From NCBI RefSeq assembly GCF_006175995.1, contig NZ_VDMB01000026.1:1-42318 (forward strand): a DNA stretch of 42,318 nucleotides, read 5' to 3'. A program made the position numbers and the translations under genes. Positions 1-7,796 of the stretch are shown piece after piece; position 1 is the first letter of the stretch, and the number at the start of each line of letters is the position of its first letter. The notes under the pieces were generated by a model. The model made no database searches, was not told where the DNA came from, and saw only the letters and a program-made list of their open reading frames with translations. The stretch is from Desulfobotulus mexicanus. GTDB lineage: Bacteria > Desulfobacterota > Desulfobacteria > Desulfobacterales > ASO4-4.

Positions 1-309
1 ATTTAATACTGGGCAACAAACCATCTTGATATGGATGATCTTAAGCGACTTCAACTGTCTGAATTTTCATGGAAAATCGAAGAGTATCATCGTAACCTTA
101 AACAGTTCTGTGGAGTGGAACGCTCTCATGTAAGAGCTGCCAAAGCTCAAAGAAATCATATCGGACTTGCAATAAGGACATTCTTGCGTTTTTCGGTCTT
201 CAGTTTCAAGACAGGCCTCAGCTGTTTTGAACTCAAATACAGAATTATCAGGGATGCTGTCAGGAAATATATGGAGCACCCAGCTTGGACTTTTGAGGCA
301 ACTGCGTAA
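1..309 (+). pseudogene. C-terminal remnant of a DDE transposase
   Basis: The reading frame ending at 309 encodes the tail of an insertion-sequence transposase. The segment WKIEEYHRNLKQFCGVER followed by an AQRNHI block matches the conserved C-terminal region around the last catalytic Glu of DDE transposases of the IS4/IS701 type (family knowledge; exact family not certain). A TAA at 4-6 lies in frame just before the residues YWATNHLD, where related proteins read through, so the frame is broken as well as cut by the window edge. No terminal inverted repeat was identified downstream. It is best read as a dead fragment marking an old insertion next to the tmc locus. Confidence 0.6.
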
Positions 310-358
310 CTCCTAATCTTGAAATCTCTGTAAAAACAAAGCAGGTATCTTGATTGTG

Positions 359-374
359 TGGCTGATTTTTTGCA
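359..374 (+). promoter_or_regulatory. Weak sigma-54-like (-24/-12) element before the histidine kinase
   Basis: The sequence TGGCTGATTTTTTGCA has GG and GC elements in the correct register for a sigma-54 promoter (consensus TGGCACG-N4-TTGCA). Positions 5 to 7 deviate. It lies about 90 bases upstream of the kinase start at 464, inside a 154-base gap that otherwise shows nothing clear. It is weaker than the sites before tmcD and rseC and may be chance in T-rich DNA. Confidence 0.35.
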
Positions 375-463
375 TGGTATCAGCTTGAAACCATCTGGTA
401 GAACAGGACACCAGAAAAAAGTCCTTAAATCAATACTTATGATTTTTTTATGGAATAGCGCTT

Positions 464-1936
464 ATGGCTCTGAGCATAATGTGGATACCCAGAGATAAAG
501 AGCATCTGCCGCTTCTGTCTTCATTTCTGAAAGATAAGGATGTGAATCTTCATGTCTATCCTCCTGGAAGTGCTGAACCCTTTACCTGGGATGCGGATAT
601 TGTTATCTGGCAGATGCCTTCGGATCCTGTGCTGGCCAAAGCTCTGCAGGACCGTGTACGCAGTCTTTCGGACCACTGCAATATTGTTATTCTCGGAGAA
701 CCGAAACAGGAAGAGGCAATGCTGCGGTGCATGGACAGGGGAGCTGTGGATCTTCTTTTCACGCCCCTTAAGTCCTGGGAAATCCACGCTTTGCTGCGGA
801 GGCATTTTCTGCGGGTAAAAAATGAGCAGGAGCTTTTACGGATGGAGCGCTTTTTCCACAATTCGCCCTGCTATATCACCATTCAGGGTAAGGAGTGCAA
901 CATCCGGGCGGTTAACCGTCGTTTTCAGAAGGATTTTGGTGTGAAGGCCGGGCTCCCCTGTTACATGGTGTACAGGGATGATCCCCAGGTCCGTTCGGCA
1001 CCCTGCCCCAGCTGCCCATTGAAAAAAACCATACAGGACGGCAACCCCCATCAGTCGGAGATGCTTATGATCAACCGAAAGGGGGAAGAGGTTCAGCTCC
1101 TTGTGTGGACAGCCCCTGTGTATGATGAGAGTGGCAGTTTTAATGAAGTTATGATGGTGAGTACGGATATCACCAATTTTTACAGGGAAAGGGAGCATCT
1201 TTCCCATCTGGGGCTGATGATCAGTACTCTTTCCCATAGTATTAAAGGGCTTCTGACGGGCATGGATGGTGGAATTTATCTCATGAGTTCCGGATTCCGC
1301 AAGAACAGTACGGAAGATATGGAAGAGGGCTTTGAAGCGGTCAAACATATTACAGATCGTCTGCGGAGTCTGGTGCTGGATATACTCCTGTATGCCAAGG
1401 ACAGGCCCATGGACTGGGAGCGTATGGATGCCATGAGTTTTCTGGAGGATGTCTTTCAGACCATGGCCCCAAGAATCAGGATACAGGGAATATCCTTTGT
1501 TTCTTATTTTGATTCTGGCCTTGATTTTTTTGATGTGGATGCGGGAATATTCAGGACTGCCCTGATCAATCTTTTGGAAAACGCCCTGGATGCCTGTATG
1601 GCAGATGCCACAAAGGAAAGTCACCGTATTGAAATGCATGGGCAGGAATCCGATGATGGCAGTGAGATTCTAATTGAGATCCGGGATACGGGTATCGGAA
1701 TGGATGAGGAAACCCGCAGGCGTATGTTTACCATCTTTTTTTCCTCCAAGGGCCGCAGTGGGACAGGGCTTGGACTTTTTATCACAAGCCGTGTCATCCA
1801 TCAGCATGGAGGTGAGATACGTGTGACTTCTTCCCCCGGAGAAGGAACGGTATTTACCCTGCGTATTCCCAAAGCACGGCTTGAGATTGTTGAAAAATCT
1901 GAAGAACGCACGCAGGGTAGTGTTTTGGGCAGTTAA
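464..1936 (+). CDS. PAS-domain sensor histidine kinase with degenerate N-terminal receiver
   Basis: This 490-residue protein has no obvious membrane segment, so it is probably a cytoplasmic kinase. Residues 1-115 resemble a receiver fold, but the phospho-acceptor Asp is absent (the strand reads ADIVIWQMP). A PAS domain follows at about 125-240, with a Cys-rich stretch (PCPSCP near 180-185) seen in many PAS domains of this phylum. The phospho-acceptor is probably His258 (STLSHSIKG). A HATPase domain follows with N box NLLENALDA, DTGIGM and GTGLGL. It sits directly upstream of tmcDCBA and faces the same way, with a receiver-only protein after tmcA, so it probably signals about the tmc system (inference). 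The start lacks a clear ribosome binding site; ATG 479 is an alternative. Confidence 0.85.
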   Translation: MALSIMWIPRDKEHLPLLSSFLKDKDVNLHVYPPGSAEPFTWDADIVIWQMPSDPVLAKALQDRVRSLSDHCNIVILGEPKQEEAMLRCMDRGAVDLLFTPLKSWEIHALLRRHFLRVKNEQELLRMERFFHNSPCYITIQGKECNIRAVNRRFQKDFGVKAGLPCYMVYRDDPQVRSAPCPSCPLKKTIQDGNPHQSEMLMINRKGEEVQLLVWTAPVYDESGSFNEVMMVSTDITNFYREREHLSHLGLMISTLSHSIKGLLTGMDGGIYLMSSGFRKNSTEDMEEGFEAVKHITDRLRSLVLDILLYAKDRPMDWERMDAMSFLEDVFQTMAPRIRIQGISFVSYFDSGLDFFDVDAGIFRTALINLLENALDACMADATKESHRIEMHGQESDDGSEILIEIRDTGIGMDEETRRRMFTIFFSSKGRSGTGLGLFITSRVIHQHGGEIRVTSSPGEGTVFTLRIPKARLEIVEKSEERTQGSVLGS

Positions 1937-1963
1937 ATTTCAGGGTTTTATTTCCGGTTTACG

Positions 1964-1990
1964 AGTCCTGAAAACAGGACTGTTTTGTAT
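1964..1990 (+). terminator. Probable rho-independent terminator after the kinase gene
   Basis: A 7-bp perfect stem, AGTCCTG/CAGGACT with an AAAA loop, is followed by the T-rich run GTTTTGTATTT. It lies 28 bases after the kinase stop, so the kinase and tmc genes are probably separate transcripts. Confidence 0.55.
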
Positions 1991-2179
1991 TTGTCCGAAA
2001 AACCAGCCTCTTTTCAAGGTCCTGTTTTAAAGTTTTTGTCTTCTTTTTTGCCCCAGTCCTGTGTATTCCATGAAATTTATGTACCATGGGTGATTTTTTT
2101 TAAAGGAAGCAGGTGCAGGTCTGTTCTCCTGTTTTTTGAAGACAGTTTTTAGGCTGTGGGTGCCTGTTTCAGAATCTTA

Positions 2180-2195
2180 TGGCCCGTTATTTGCT
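2180..2195 (+). promoter_or_regulatory. Sigma-54 (-24/-12) promoter for tmcDCBA
   Basis: TGGCCCGTTATTTGCT matches the sigma-54 consensus TGGCACG-N4-TTGCW at every fixed position except one (C for A), with the 12-base GG-to-GC register exact. It would start transcription near 2206, about 100 bases before tmcD. The 370-base gap 1937-2308 also holds the upstream terminator and several CCTGTTTT-like repeats (near 1967, 2020 and 2130). The kind of activator that would act here cannot be seen in the sequence. Confidence 0.65.
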
Positions 2196-2308
2196 TTTAT
2201 TATCAGCATCAAGAGTGGCGTCTGCGGATGTGCCGGAAGCGGTGCGTTCTGCATTCCAATCCAGCCGATGGTTTTTTTAACCCATCGCATTCCTGAGGAG
2301 ATGCGCCG

Positions 2309-3583
2309 ATGAAGCAGAAAACAATTTCGAAAGCAGAATGGGACTGGCAGGCAGGTCGCCGTATTGTGGCGGATCTGAACCAGTGGAAAAATGAGTATGG
2401 TTATATGGAGGAGCCTGTAATCCGCCCCGATGGTGAAGGGGCTGCTGCCATTGTGCGCACGGATGAGGCAGAGTATTCCATTGTTTCCGAAACGGGGCTG
2501 TGGGAAGGTCGCTGGGATAAAATATGGAAGCTTAACTATGGTGCAGATCAGCGTCTGTCTGCGCTGGTTGCGGAAATGGGCACCTGGTCCATGGCTGTGG
2601 ATGATGAAACCTGGGAAGAGAGTTTTGATTTCCTCTGGACTCCCCTGAAAAGCTCTGATGGCAGCCACATTGCTGCATCTGTACAGCAGGGACGGCAGTA
2701 TGCTGCGGTACTTAACGGAGTAATATGGGAAAAGACCTTTTTTGCCATAAATGATCTTGCCATGGCTCCGTCCGGAGATAAGCTGGCTGCCGTGGTGCAG
2801 ACCGTGGCTCTGCAGGAAGGGGACATAGAAAAGTTCCAGAGCGGATGTTTTACCGTTGCCGTTAATGGAGAAAGCTGGCACCAGAATTTTGTGAATCTCT
2901 GGGATGTTCGTTTTTCAGCAGATGGTCAACATGTTGCCGCAGCGGCGCGTTCCAGCCTCTATGATTATACGGTGGTCGTGGACGGTAAGAGCTGGAATCA
3001 GCGTTTTGACGGTTTGTGGGAGCCCCTGTTTCTGAAAGACGGCAGGGTGGCTGTGCCGGGACGTTCCGCTGGAAAATGGCAGCTTGTGGTAAATGGTGCT
3101 CCTTTGTGGTCCCAGGCTTTTACCCAGCTATGGCAGCTTGTTGAAGATCCCGTATCCGGAAGGGTGGCAGGGGTTTGTGCTCCTGAATTCGGCAAATGGA
3201 CGATGGTGGATAACGGCAGGGTCTGGGGGCTGCGGTTCGGGGATATGGTTATGGATCCTGTTTTCAGCCCGGATGGCAGGCGTCTGGCATGTACGGGTAA
3301 AAGCGGTCATGCCTGGACCCTTGCCTGTGACGACAAGGCCTGGGATCATCGTTTTGAACAGATTTGGACTCCGGTTTTTTCTCCGGACAGTGCCCATGTG
3401 GGATGCCGTGTGCGGGACAAAGGCCGGTATGCTGTGTATGTGAATGGAAAAGCCATGGTTTCAGATCTTGATTTTGCCTGCGACCCGGTATTCAGTCCCG
3501 ATGGAAAGCTGGTGCTGATCCGTGGTGTGGGCGGTGAAGGAGGCGCAGGCAAGGTCTTCCGGGAAGTGCTGGAAATCGGCTGA
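2309..3583 (+). CDS. tmcD: TmcD, tryptophan-rich repeat protein of the Tmc complex
   Basis: The 424-residue protein has no signal peptide or membrane segment. It is built from about eight to nine repeats of roughly 40 residues with the pattern VVxGxxWxxxFxxLWxPxFSPDGxxVA, unusually rich in Trp. This suggests a beta-propeller-like fold. It matches the description of TmcD, the Trp-rich cytoplasmic subunit of the Tmc complex of sulfate reducers (family knowledge), and the three genes after it are clearly tmcC, tmcB and tmcA. The start ATG follows GAGGAG at good spacing. Its biochemical role is unknown; a scaffold on the cytoplasmic face is a guess. The gene order D-C-B-A is the reverse of the A-B-C-D order I recall for Desulfovibrio vulgaris. 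Confidence 0.75.
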   Translation: MKQKTISKAEWDWQAGRRIVADLNQWKNEYGYMEEPVIRPDGEGAAAIVRTDEAEYSIVSETGLWEGRWDKIWKLNYGADQRLSALVAEMGTWSMAVDDETWEESFDFLWTPLKSSDGSHIAASVQQGRQYAAVLNGVIWEKTFFAINDLAMAPSGDKLAAVVQTVALQEGDIEKFQSGCFTVAVNGESWHQNFVNLWDVRFSADGQHVAAAARSSLYDYTVVVDGKSWNQRFDGLWEPLFLKDGRVAVPGRSAGKWQLVVNGAPLWSQAFTQLWQLVEDPVSGRVAGVCAPEFGKWTMVDNGRVWGLRFGDMVMDPVFSPDGRRLACTGKSGHAWTLACDDKAWDHRFEQIWTPVFSPDSAHVGCRVRDKGRYAVYVNGKAMVSDLDFACDPVFSPDGKLVLIRGVGGEGGAGKVFREVLEIG

Positions 3584-3683
3584 GTCATGTGTGAACGAAC
3601 GAAAGATTTTTTCGTTTAATCGCTGAAATTGTCGGGACCAGGTACTTTAAAAACCGTTCCCGGAACTTGATAAAGGAGGTTCC

Positions 3684-4346
3684 ATGACCCTGCAAACCCT
3701 TTATACCATCATTGCCGGTCCTCTGGCTGTGCTTGCCATCACAGGCTTTGTCCTTGGCTGTGTGTACCGCATTGTTATGGCGGTGCGGCAGACGGCATCG
3801 GACCGGATGGTAATTGAATATTTTCATCCCCGCTATGCCCTGCGTTCCATTCTGAGATGGCTTACACCCTATTCAACGGTGAATATGCGTCGCCATCCCA
3901 TTATGACTCTGGTGACCTTTGTATTTCATCTAGGTATGGTGGTGATGCCCTTTTTCATTTTTGCCCATATGCTGATGGTTTATGAAGCCTTCGGTCTTTC
4001 CTGGCCAACCCTGCCGGATGTTTTTGTGGAATGGATGAGCTGGGCCGTACTCCTTGCTCTGGTTTTTTTTCTGGGCCGGAGACTTATACTGCCTGAGGTT
4101 CGTTATCTCACAACCCTTTCTGATTATTTGATTCTCCTGTTGATAGCTCTTCCATTTTTCACGGGTATCTGGGCATACAAGGGATGGTGGGCTGCTGAGT
4201 GGGTTACCCTTCTCCATATGCTTTCCGGAGAAATACTTCTTCTGGCCATTCCCTTTACGCGTTTGGGGCATATGGTTTTATTTTTCATGACTCGCGGTTA
4301 TATGGGCTCTGAATTCGGCGGCATCCGCCATGCCCGGGACTGGTAA
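3684..4346 (+). CDS. tmcC: TmcC, cytochrome b-type membrane subunit
   Basis: This 220-residue integral membrane protein has about five hydrophobic helices and is related to the NarI/DsrM-like cytochrome b family. His residues lie in or near helices (FHLGMVV, FAHMLM, LLHMLSGE, RLGHM) and are candidates for haem b ligands. In Tmc it carries electrons across the membrane between the periplasmic cytochrome TmcA and the cytoplasmic Fe-S subunit TmcB (family knowledge). A strong AAAGGAGG site precedes the ATG. It lies 100 bases after tmcD, and tmcB starts 10 bases beyond its stop. A menaquinone-reacting role, as in related complexes, cannot be excluded. Confidence 0.82.
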   Translation: MTLQTLYTIIAGPLAVLAITGFVLGCVYRIVMAVRQTASDRMVIEYFHPRYALRSILRWLTPYSTVNMRRHPIMTLVTFVFHLGMVVMPFFIFAHMLMVYEAFGLSWPTLPDVFVEWMSWAVLLALVFFLGRRLILPEVRYLTTLSDYLILLLIALPFFTGIWAYKGWWAAEWVTLLHMLSGEILLLAIPFTRLGHMVLFFMTRGYMGSEFGGIRHARDW

Positions 4347-4356
4347 GGGAGGCGCC

Positions 4357-5691
4357 ATGACACAGCAGACGGTAAAGGTAAAAAAGAATATTGTGGATGA
4401 AGGCATTGAGGCGGGCCTTGCCCGTCTTACGCCGGAACGGATAGAGTCCGTTATTCAGCGTGTACTGAACCGTGAAGCAGGTGCACGCCTGAAAACCTAT
4501 GCAAGGACCTGTGTACACTGCGGTCTCTGCTCCGACGCCTGCCATCATTTTGTATCCATGAACCGGGATCCTAAGCTTTCTCCTGCGGGTAAGGTGAAGC
4601 GGACCATTGGCGTTATGATGCAGAAAAAAGGGAAGGTTTCTAAGGATTTTATCCGGGAAGCTGCCATGGTGGCCTATAGTGAGTGCAATCTTTGTAAAAA
4701 ATGTGTGCTTTACTGCCCCTTTGGCATAGATGTCGGATATCTGATGACCCTTGTGCGCCGCATCTGTCATCTTCTTGGTGTAGTGCCCCGTTATATGCAG
4801 GATACGGCCCACAGCCAGTCAGTGCATTTCAATCAGATGTGGATCAACGGAGATGAGTGGGTGGATACCCTGTTCTGGCAGGAGGAGGAGGCCAGGGATG
4901 AAGCGCCGGATATCCGTATCCCCGTGGATAAGGAAGGCTCTGACATCTTCTATTCTGTAATCGGTCCTGAACCAAAATTCCGCGCCCAGCTTATTTATCA
5001 GGCAGCCATGATTTTTGAAGCCGCAGGCTCGGACTGGACCATGCCCGGTTCTCCGGGTTGGGATAACTCTGATCTCTGCATGTTCAGTGGAGATAATGAG
5101 ATGATGGGCCGTAATAAGCGAGCCCATTTTGAGGCTGCCGCAAAACTTCGGGTGAAAAAGATAGTCATGGGCGAGTGTGGTCACGCCTTCCGTTCCGTAT
5201 ATGATGTGGGTAACCGCTGGCTGGGCTTTAAGATGCCGCCCATTCCCGTTATCCATGCCGTTGAGTTTTATCATGACCTTGTCTGTAACGGAAAAATCCG
5301 CATTCTTAAAAAGTTTGCCCAGCCCATCACCCTGCATGACCCCTGCAATATTGCAAGGGGTATGGGGCTTTACGAAAAGGCAAGGGAGCTTGCCCATGCT
5401 CTCTGTGAAACCGTGGTGGAAATGACTCCCAACCGGGAGCATAACATCTGCTGCAATGCCGGAGGCGGTATCATTAACTGCGGTCCTCCTTTTAAGGATA
5501 AGCGGGTGGAAGCAAACTCCGTGAAGGCAAAGCAGCTTTTTGATGCCAAGGCCATGGGTGCGGAGGTTGTAATTGCTCCCTGCCATAACTGCCATGGTGG
5601 TCTGGAAGACATTATTCACCACTATGGCGTGGAAATGGAGCTGAAGTTTTTCGGTGATATCATCTATGAAGTCATGGAGAAGCCAGAATGA
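4357..5691 (+). CDS. tmcB: TmcB, HdrD-like iron-sulfur subunit
   Basis: The product is 444 residues from the ATG at 4357, chosen because it follows AAGGGAGG at ideal spacing; an upstream ATG at 4330 would overlap tmcC. Two [4Fe-4S] motifs are present (Cys52, 55, 58, 62 and Cys110, 113, 116, 120). A CCG-type C-terminal region follows with HDPCN, CCNAGGG and APCHNCHGG, as in heterodisulfide reductase subunit D, where such cysteines bind a noncubane cluster. It is cytoplasmic and membrane-attached through TmcC. The thiol-disulfide or other partner on the cytoplasmic side is not known. Its stop lies 17 bases before tmcA, so the two are probably translationally coupled. Confidence 0.87.
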   Translation: MTQQTVKVKKNIVDEGIEAGLARLTPERIESVIQRVLNREAGARLKTYARTCVHCGLCSDACHHFVSMNRDPKLSPAGKVKRTIGVMMQKKGKVSKDFIREAAMVAYSECNLCKKCVLYCPFGIDVGYLMTLVRRICHLLGVVPRYMQDTAHSQSVHFNQMWINGDEWVDTLFWQEEEARDEAPDIRIPVDKEGSDIFYSVIGPEPKFRAQLIYQAAMIFEAAGSDWTMPGSPGWDNSDLCMFSGDNEMMGRNKRAHFEAAAKLRVKKIVMGECGHAFRSVYDVGNRWLGFKMPPIPVIHAVEFYHDLVCNGKIRILKKFAQPITLHDPCNIARGMGLYEKARELAHALCETVVEMTPNREHNICCNAGGGIINCGPPFKDKRVEANSVKAKQLFDAKAMGAEVVIAPCHNCHGGLEDIIHHYGVEMELKFFGDIIYEVMEKPE

Positions 5692-5708
5692 GACATGAAG
5701 GAGTGTAT

Positions 5709-6095
5709 ATGCTTAAAAAATCCCTTGCTTTTCTATCTGTTCTCGGCATCCTTGGCCTGATTGTGTTTTCTCTGAATGCCTTTTCAGGTATTGATGAGGG
5801 CACGGTGACGGACCCGGCCTTTGAGCGTAAAACCCGTGGAACTGTTGCCTTTGACCATGATATGCATATGGAGGCACCGGGTGTCACGGATTGTGCCACC
5901 TGCCACCATTATTATGAAGATGGAGTTCTGATTGAATTTGAATCTTCCGAAGGGTTGAGCTGTTCTGAGTGTCATATGGGTAAGGGCGGGGATATCATGC
6001 CCCTGATAGAAGCCTATCATCAGCAGTGCCGGAGCTGTCACATTGAGCAGCAGGCAGGTCCTGTAACCTGTGCCGGGTGTCATGAGAAACCCTGA
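5709..6095 (+). CDS. tmcA: TmcA, type II tetrahaem cytochrome c3
   Basis: This 128-residue exported cytochrome has an N-terminal hydrophobic segment (about residues 5-25) that serves as signal or anchor. Four CXXCH haem c sites start at Cys62, 85, 107 and 121. Extra His residues (FDHDMH, CHH) suit bis-His ligation. It accepts electrons from the periplasmic c3/hydrogenase pool and passes them to TmcC (family knowledge). The ATG at 5709 follows GAAGGAG by five bases; ATG 5688 overlaps tmcB and would put charged residues before the signal. It is clearly homologous to the cytochrome of the rnf operon at 31971-32339: both end in a CxxCHxxxQAGPVxCAxCH block. Confidence 0.88.
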   Translation: MLKKSLAFLSVLGILGLIVFSLNAFSGIDEGTVTDPAFERKTRGTVAFDHDMHMEAPGVTDCATCHHYYEDGVLIEFESSEGLSCSECHMGKGGDIMPLIEAYHQQCRSCHIEQQAGPVTCAGCHEKP

Positions 6096-6171
6096 TTTTC
6101 TGTCTGATTTATGGTATCGGGTTTTGATCCGTCAGGCAGTTTGTATGTATCCGGGTTGTCAATTCTGGATG

Positions 6172-6206
6172 CCCGGGCCAATGTAATAAAAATTATCCGG
6201 CCCGGG
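6172..6206 (+). other. GC-rich hairpin between tmcA and the response regulator
   Basis: CCCGGGCC at 6172-6179 and GGCCCGGG at 6199-6206 form a perfect 8-bp stem around an AT-rich loop. There is no T run, so it is not a classical terminator. It lies 30 bases before the regulator start and could cause partial termination, mRNA processing or protein binding. Confidence 0.4.
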
Positions 6207-6235
6207 ATAGTGTATCCCACTGGAGGAGGTGAGGC

Positions 6236-6589
6236 ATGCTTAAAAAAATCATGGTGGTGGATGACGACCCCATTATCCGTAAATATCTGATGAATGTGTT
6301 CAATGATAATGGCTATGAGGCCTGTGGTGCAGCATCGGGCCCTGAGGCTTCGGAGCTTCTGGAAAAGGAAAAGCCGGATCTTATTACTTTAGATTTGGAA
6401 ATGCCCGATGAATGGGGTCCAAGGTTCTACCGACGCATGACTAAAAATCCTGAGTATGCGAAGATTCCGGTAATCGTGATTTCCGGTATGCAGAGCCGGC
6501 ATCTTTCCATTAACAAGGCCATTGCCTATCTGGATAAGCCTTTTGATCCGGAAAAACTGATCGGAATTATCAAAAACACCATCGGCTGA
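6236..6589 (+). CDS. Single-domain response regulator
   Basis: This 117-residue receiver has no output domain. The acidic pair D10/D11, phospho-acceptor Asp53 (ITLDLEMP), Ser in VIVISG and Lys in YLDKPF are all present, so it should accept phosphate. A GGAGGAGG-like site precedes the ATG. It follows tmcA and faces the same way. With the kinase at 464-1936 it frames the tmc operon, a layout that suggests phosphorelay or protein-protein control linked to Tmc (inference). Without a DNA-binding domain it cannot act directly as a transcription factor. Confidence 0.85.
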   Translation: MLKKIMVVDDDPIIRKYLMNVFNDNGYEACGAASGPEASELLEKEKPDLITLDLEMPDEWGPRFYRRMTKNPEYAKIPVIVISGMQSRHLSINKAIAYLDKPFDPEKLIGIIKNTIG

Positions 6590-6649
6590 TCTGTTTTTAA
6601 CGGATAAAAAAATCCCTGATTCAGGGTATAAAAACAGGCATAAAAAATA

Positions 6650-6678
6650 TTGACAGTCGTTTTTTTGTCATGTAAAGG
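6650..6678 (+). promoter_or_regulatory. Sigma-70-type promoter for tRNA-Pro
   Basis: A consensus TTGACA (6650-6655) is spaced 17 bases from TAAAGG (6673-6678), which has TG just upstream as in extended -10 elements. The tRNA begins 14 bases after the -10. The -10 itself is weak. Confidence 0.55.
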
Positions 6679-6691
6679 TATCGATTGTTGT

Positions 6692-6768
6692 CGGGAAGTG
6701 GCTCAGCCTGGTAGAGCACAGCGTTCGGGACGCTGGGGTCGCTGGTTCGAATCCAGTCTTCCCGACCA
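6692..6768 (+). tRNA. tRNA-Pro (anticodon CGG)
   Basis: A full cloverleaf of 77 bases can be drawn. The acceptor stem is CGGGAAG/CTTCCCG and the anticodon stem CAGCG/CGCTG encloses the loop TTCGGGA. The T arm carries GGTTCGAATCC, and CCA is encoded at 6766-6768. Anticodon CGG reads the proline codon CCG. Confidence 0.95.
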
Positions 6769-6968
6769 CATGTGTATACTGGGTACAGGAAATAGCAGGC
6801 TTTATGTTTTTATTGCATTGATAATTAAAAAGAATTCCGAATAAGTCAGTTTGGTTGAAAGATTCGGGATCATAAATATCCTGCCATAACGTCATATCTA
6901 AAATCTCACAAAGTGAGCCCCATCATTACCCTGCCTGTATGGCTCGCCCACTTTGAGCCGAATTTCAG

Positions 6969-7010
6969 AACGGTGGAAGAACCTTTATGGCTTCCACCGT
7001 TTCTTTTTTT
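6969..7010 (+). terminator. Strong rho-independent terminator
   Basis: CGGTGGAAG and CTTCCACCG (6971-6979 and 6991-6999) form a perfect 9-bp stem, followed by TTTCTTTTTTT. It lies 200 bases after the tRNA. An imperfect GTGAGCC/GGCTCGCCCAC inverted repeat lies just before it, near 6910-6955. No gene is visible between the tRNA and this hairpin or from here to cheY. A possible TATAAT at 7128-7133 has only a 15-base spacer to TTGCCA. Confidence 0.75.
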
Positions 7011-7293
7011 AAATTTATTATGATGTGCATCTTTGTGTATTTATAGACTGGCATGGAGAGAAAAACATATTTTAAGATATCCCCTGTACCGGACAAGTAA
7101 AGATGCTTGCCAAAAAATCAGACTTGCTATAATTATCAGTTCTGTAGATTAAATATTTTGTGCTGCGGCATTGCAATAAGGTCGCAGGGGATCTGTAATG
7201 TGATTGATGATGCCTGTATCCGAATCGGTTTGCACTAATATCATTGTCCCGTCATTATGAAGTTATGCGGGAATCAGGAGGGATTGAAAGACA

Positions 7294-7668
7294 ATGGATG
7301 TTTCAATTAAAATCCTTGTAGTAGATGATTTTGCCACCATGCGGCGCATACTGAAAAATATTCTCAAGCAGCTGGGCTTTACTAATATAACCGAAGCAGA
7401 TGATGGCACAACAGCCCTTGAAGCCCTTTCTAAAAACAGCTTTGACCTTATTATTTCCGACTGGAACATGCCTAAGATGACAGGCCTTGAACTGTTAAAA
7501 AAGGTTCGTTCCGATCCGGCCTATAAGAATATCCCATTTTTGATGGTCACGGCGGAAGCCCAGAAACAGAATGTGGTTGAAGCTGTGCAGGCGGGGGTTT
7601 CTAATTATGTGGTAAAACCCTTTACAGCAGAGTCCATTGCCGAAAAACTTGAAAAGATTATCTCCTGA
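7294..7668 (+). CDS. cheY: CheY-type chemotaxis response regulator
   Basis: This 124-residue single receiver is close to chemotaxis CheY in length and motifs: acidic pair D11/D12, phospho-acceptor Asp56 (ISDWNMP), Thr in LMVTAEA and Lys in YVVKPF. The SDWNMPxMTGLELLK block is typical of CheY that binds the flagellar switch, unlike the divergent receiver at 6236. An AGGAGGG site precedes the ATG. It is a lone gene here, with no cheA, cheW or flagellar genes in the window, so its role in motility is family-based inference. Confidence 0.82.
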   Translation: MDVSIKILVVDDFATMRRILKNILKQLGFTNITEADDGTTALEALSKNSFDLIISDWNMPKMTGLELLKKVRSDPAYKNIPFLMVTAEAQKQNVVEAVQAGVSNYVVKPFTAESIAEKLEKIIS

Positions 7669-7796
7669 AAACCTGTACAGGAACTGTTTTTTTAGTGTGG
7701 GCAGGCAAAAGATCTGCCCATAGGACTTGTTTTTTATGATTCAGATATGCATAGCTGAACAAATGCGGGCATCAGATTTTTTCCCCATGGAGTACC

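Noticed and set aside
836-1639. 267-codon minus-strand ORF
   Set aside because: It is antisense to the PAS and kinase domains of the histidine kinase.
4819-5622. 267-codon minus-strand ORF
   Set aside because: It is antisense to tmcB, where the Cys motifs fix the true frame.
7107-7133. Possible promoter for cheY (TTGCCA, TATAAT)
   Set aside because: The spacer is 15 bases and the site is 160 bases upstream; noted only in passing.
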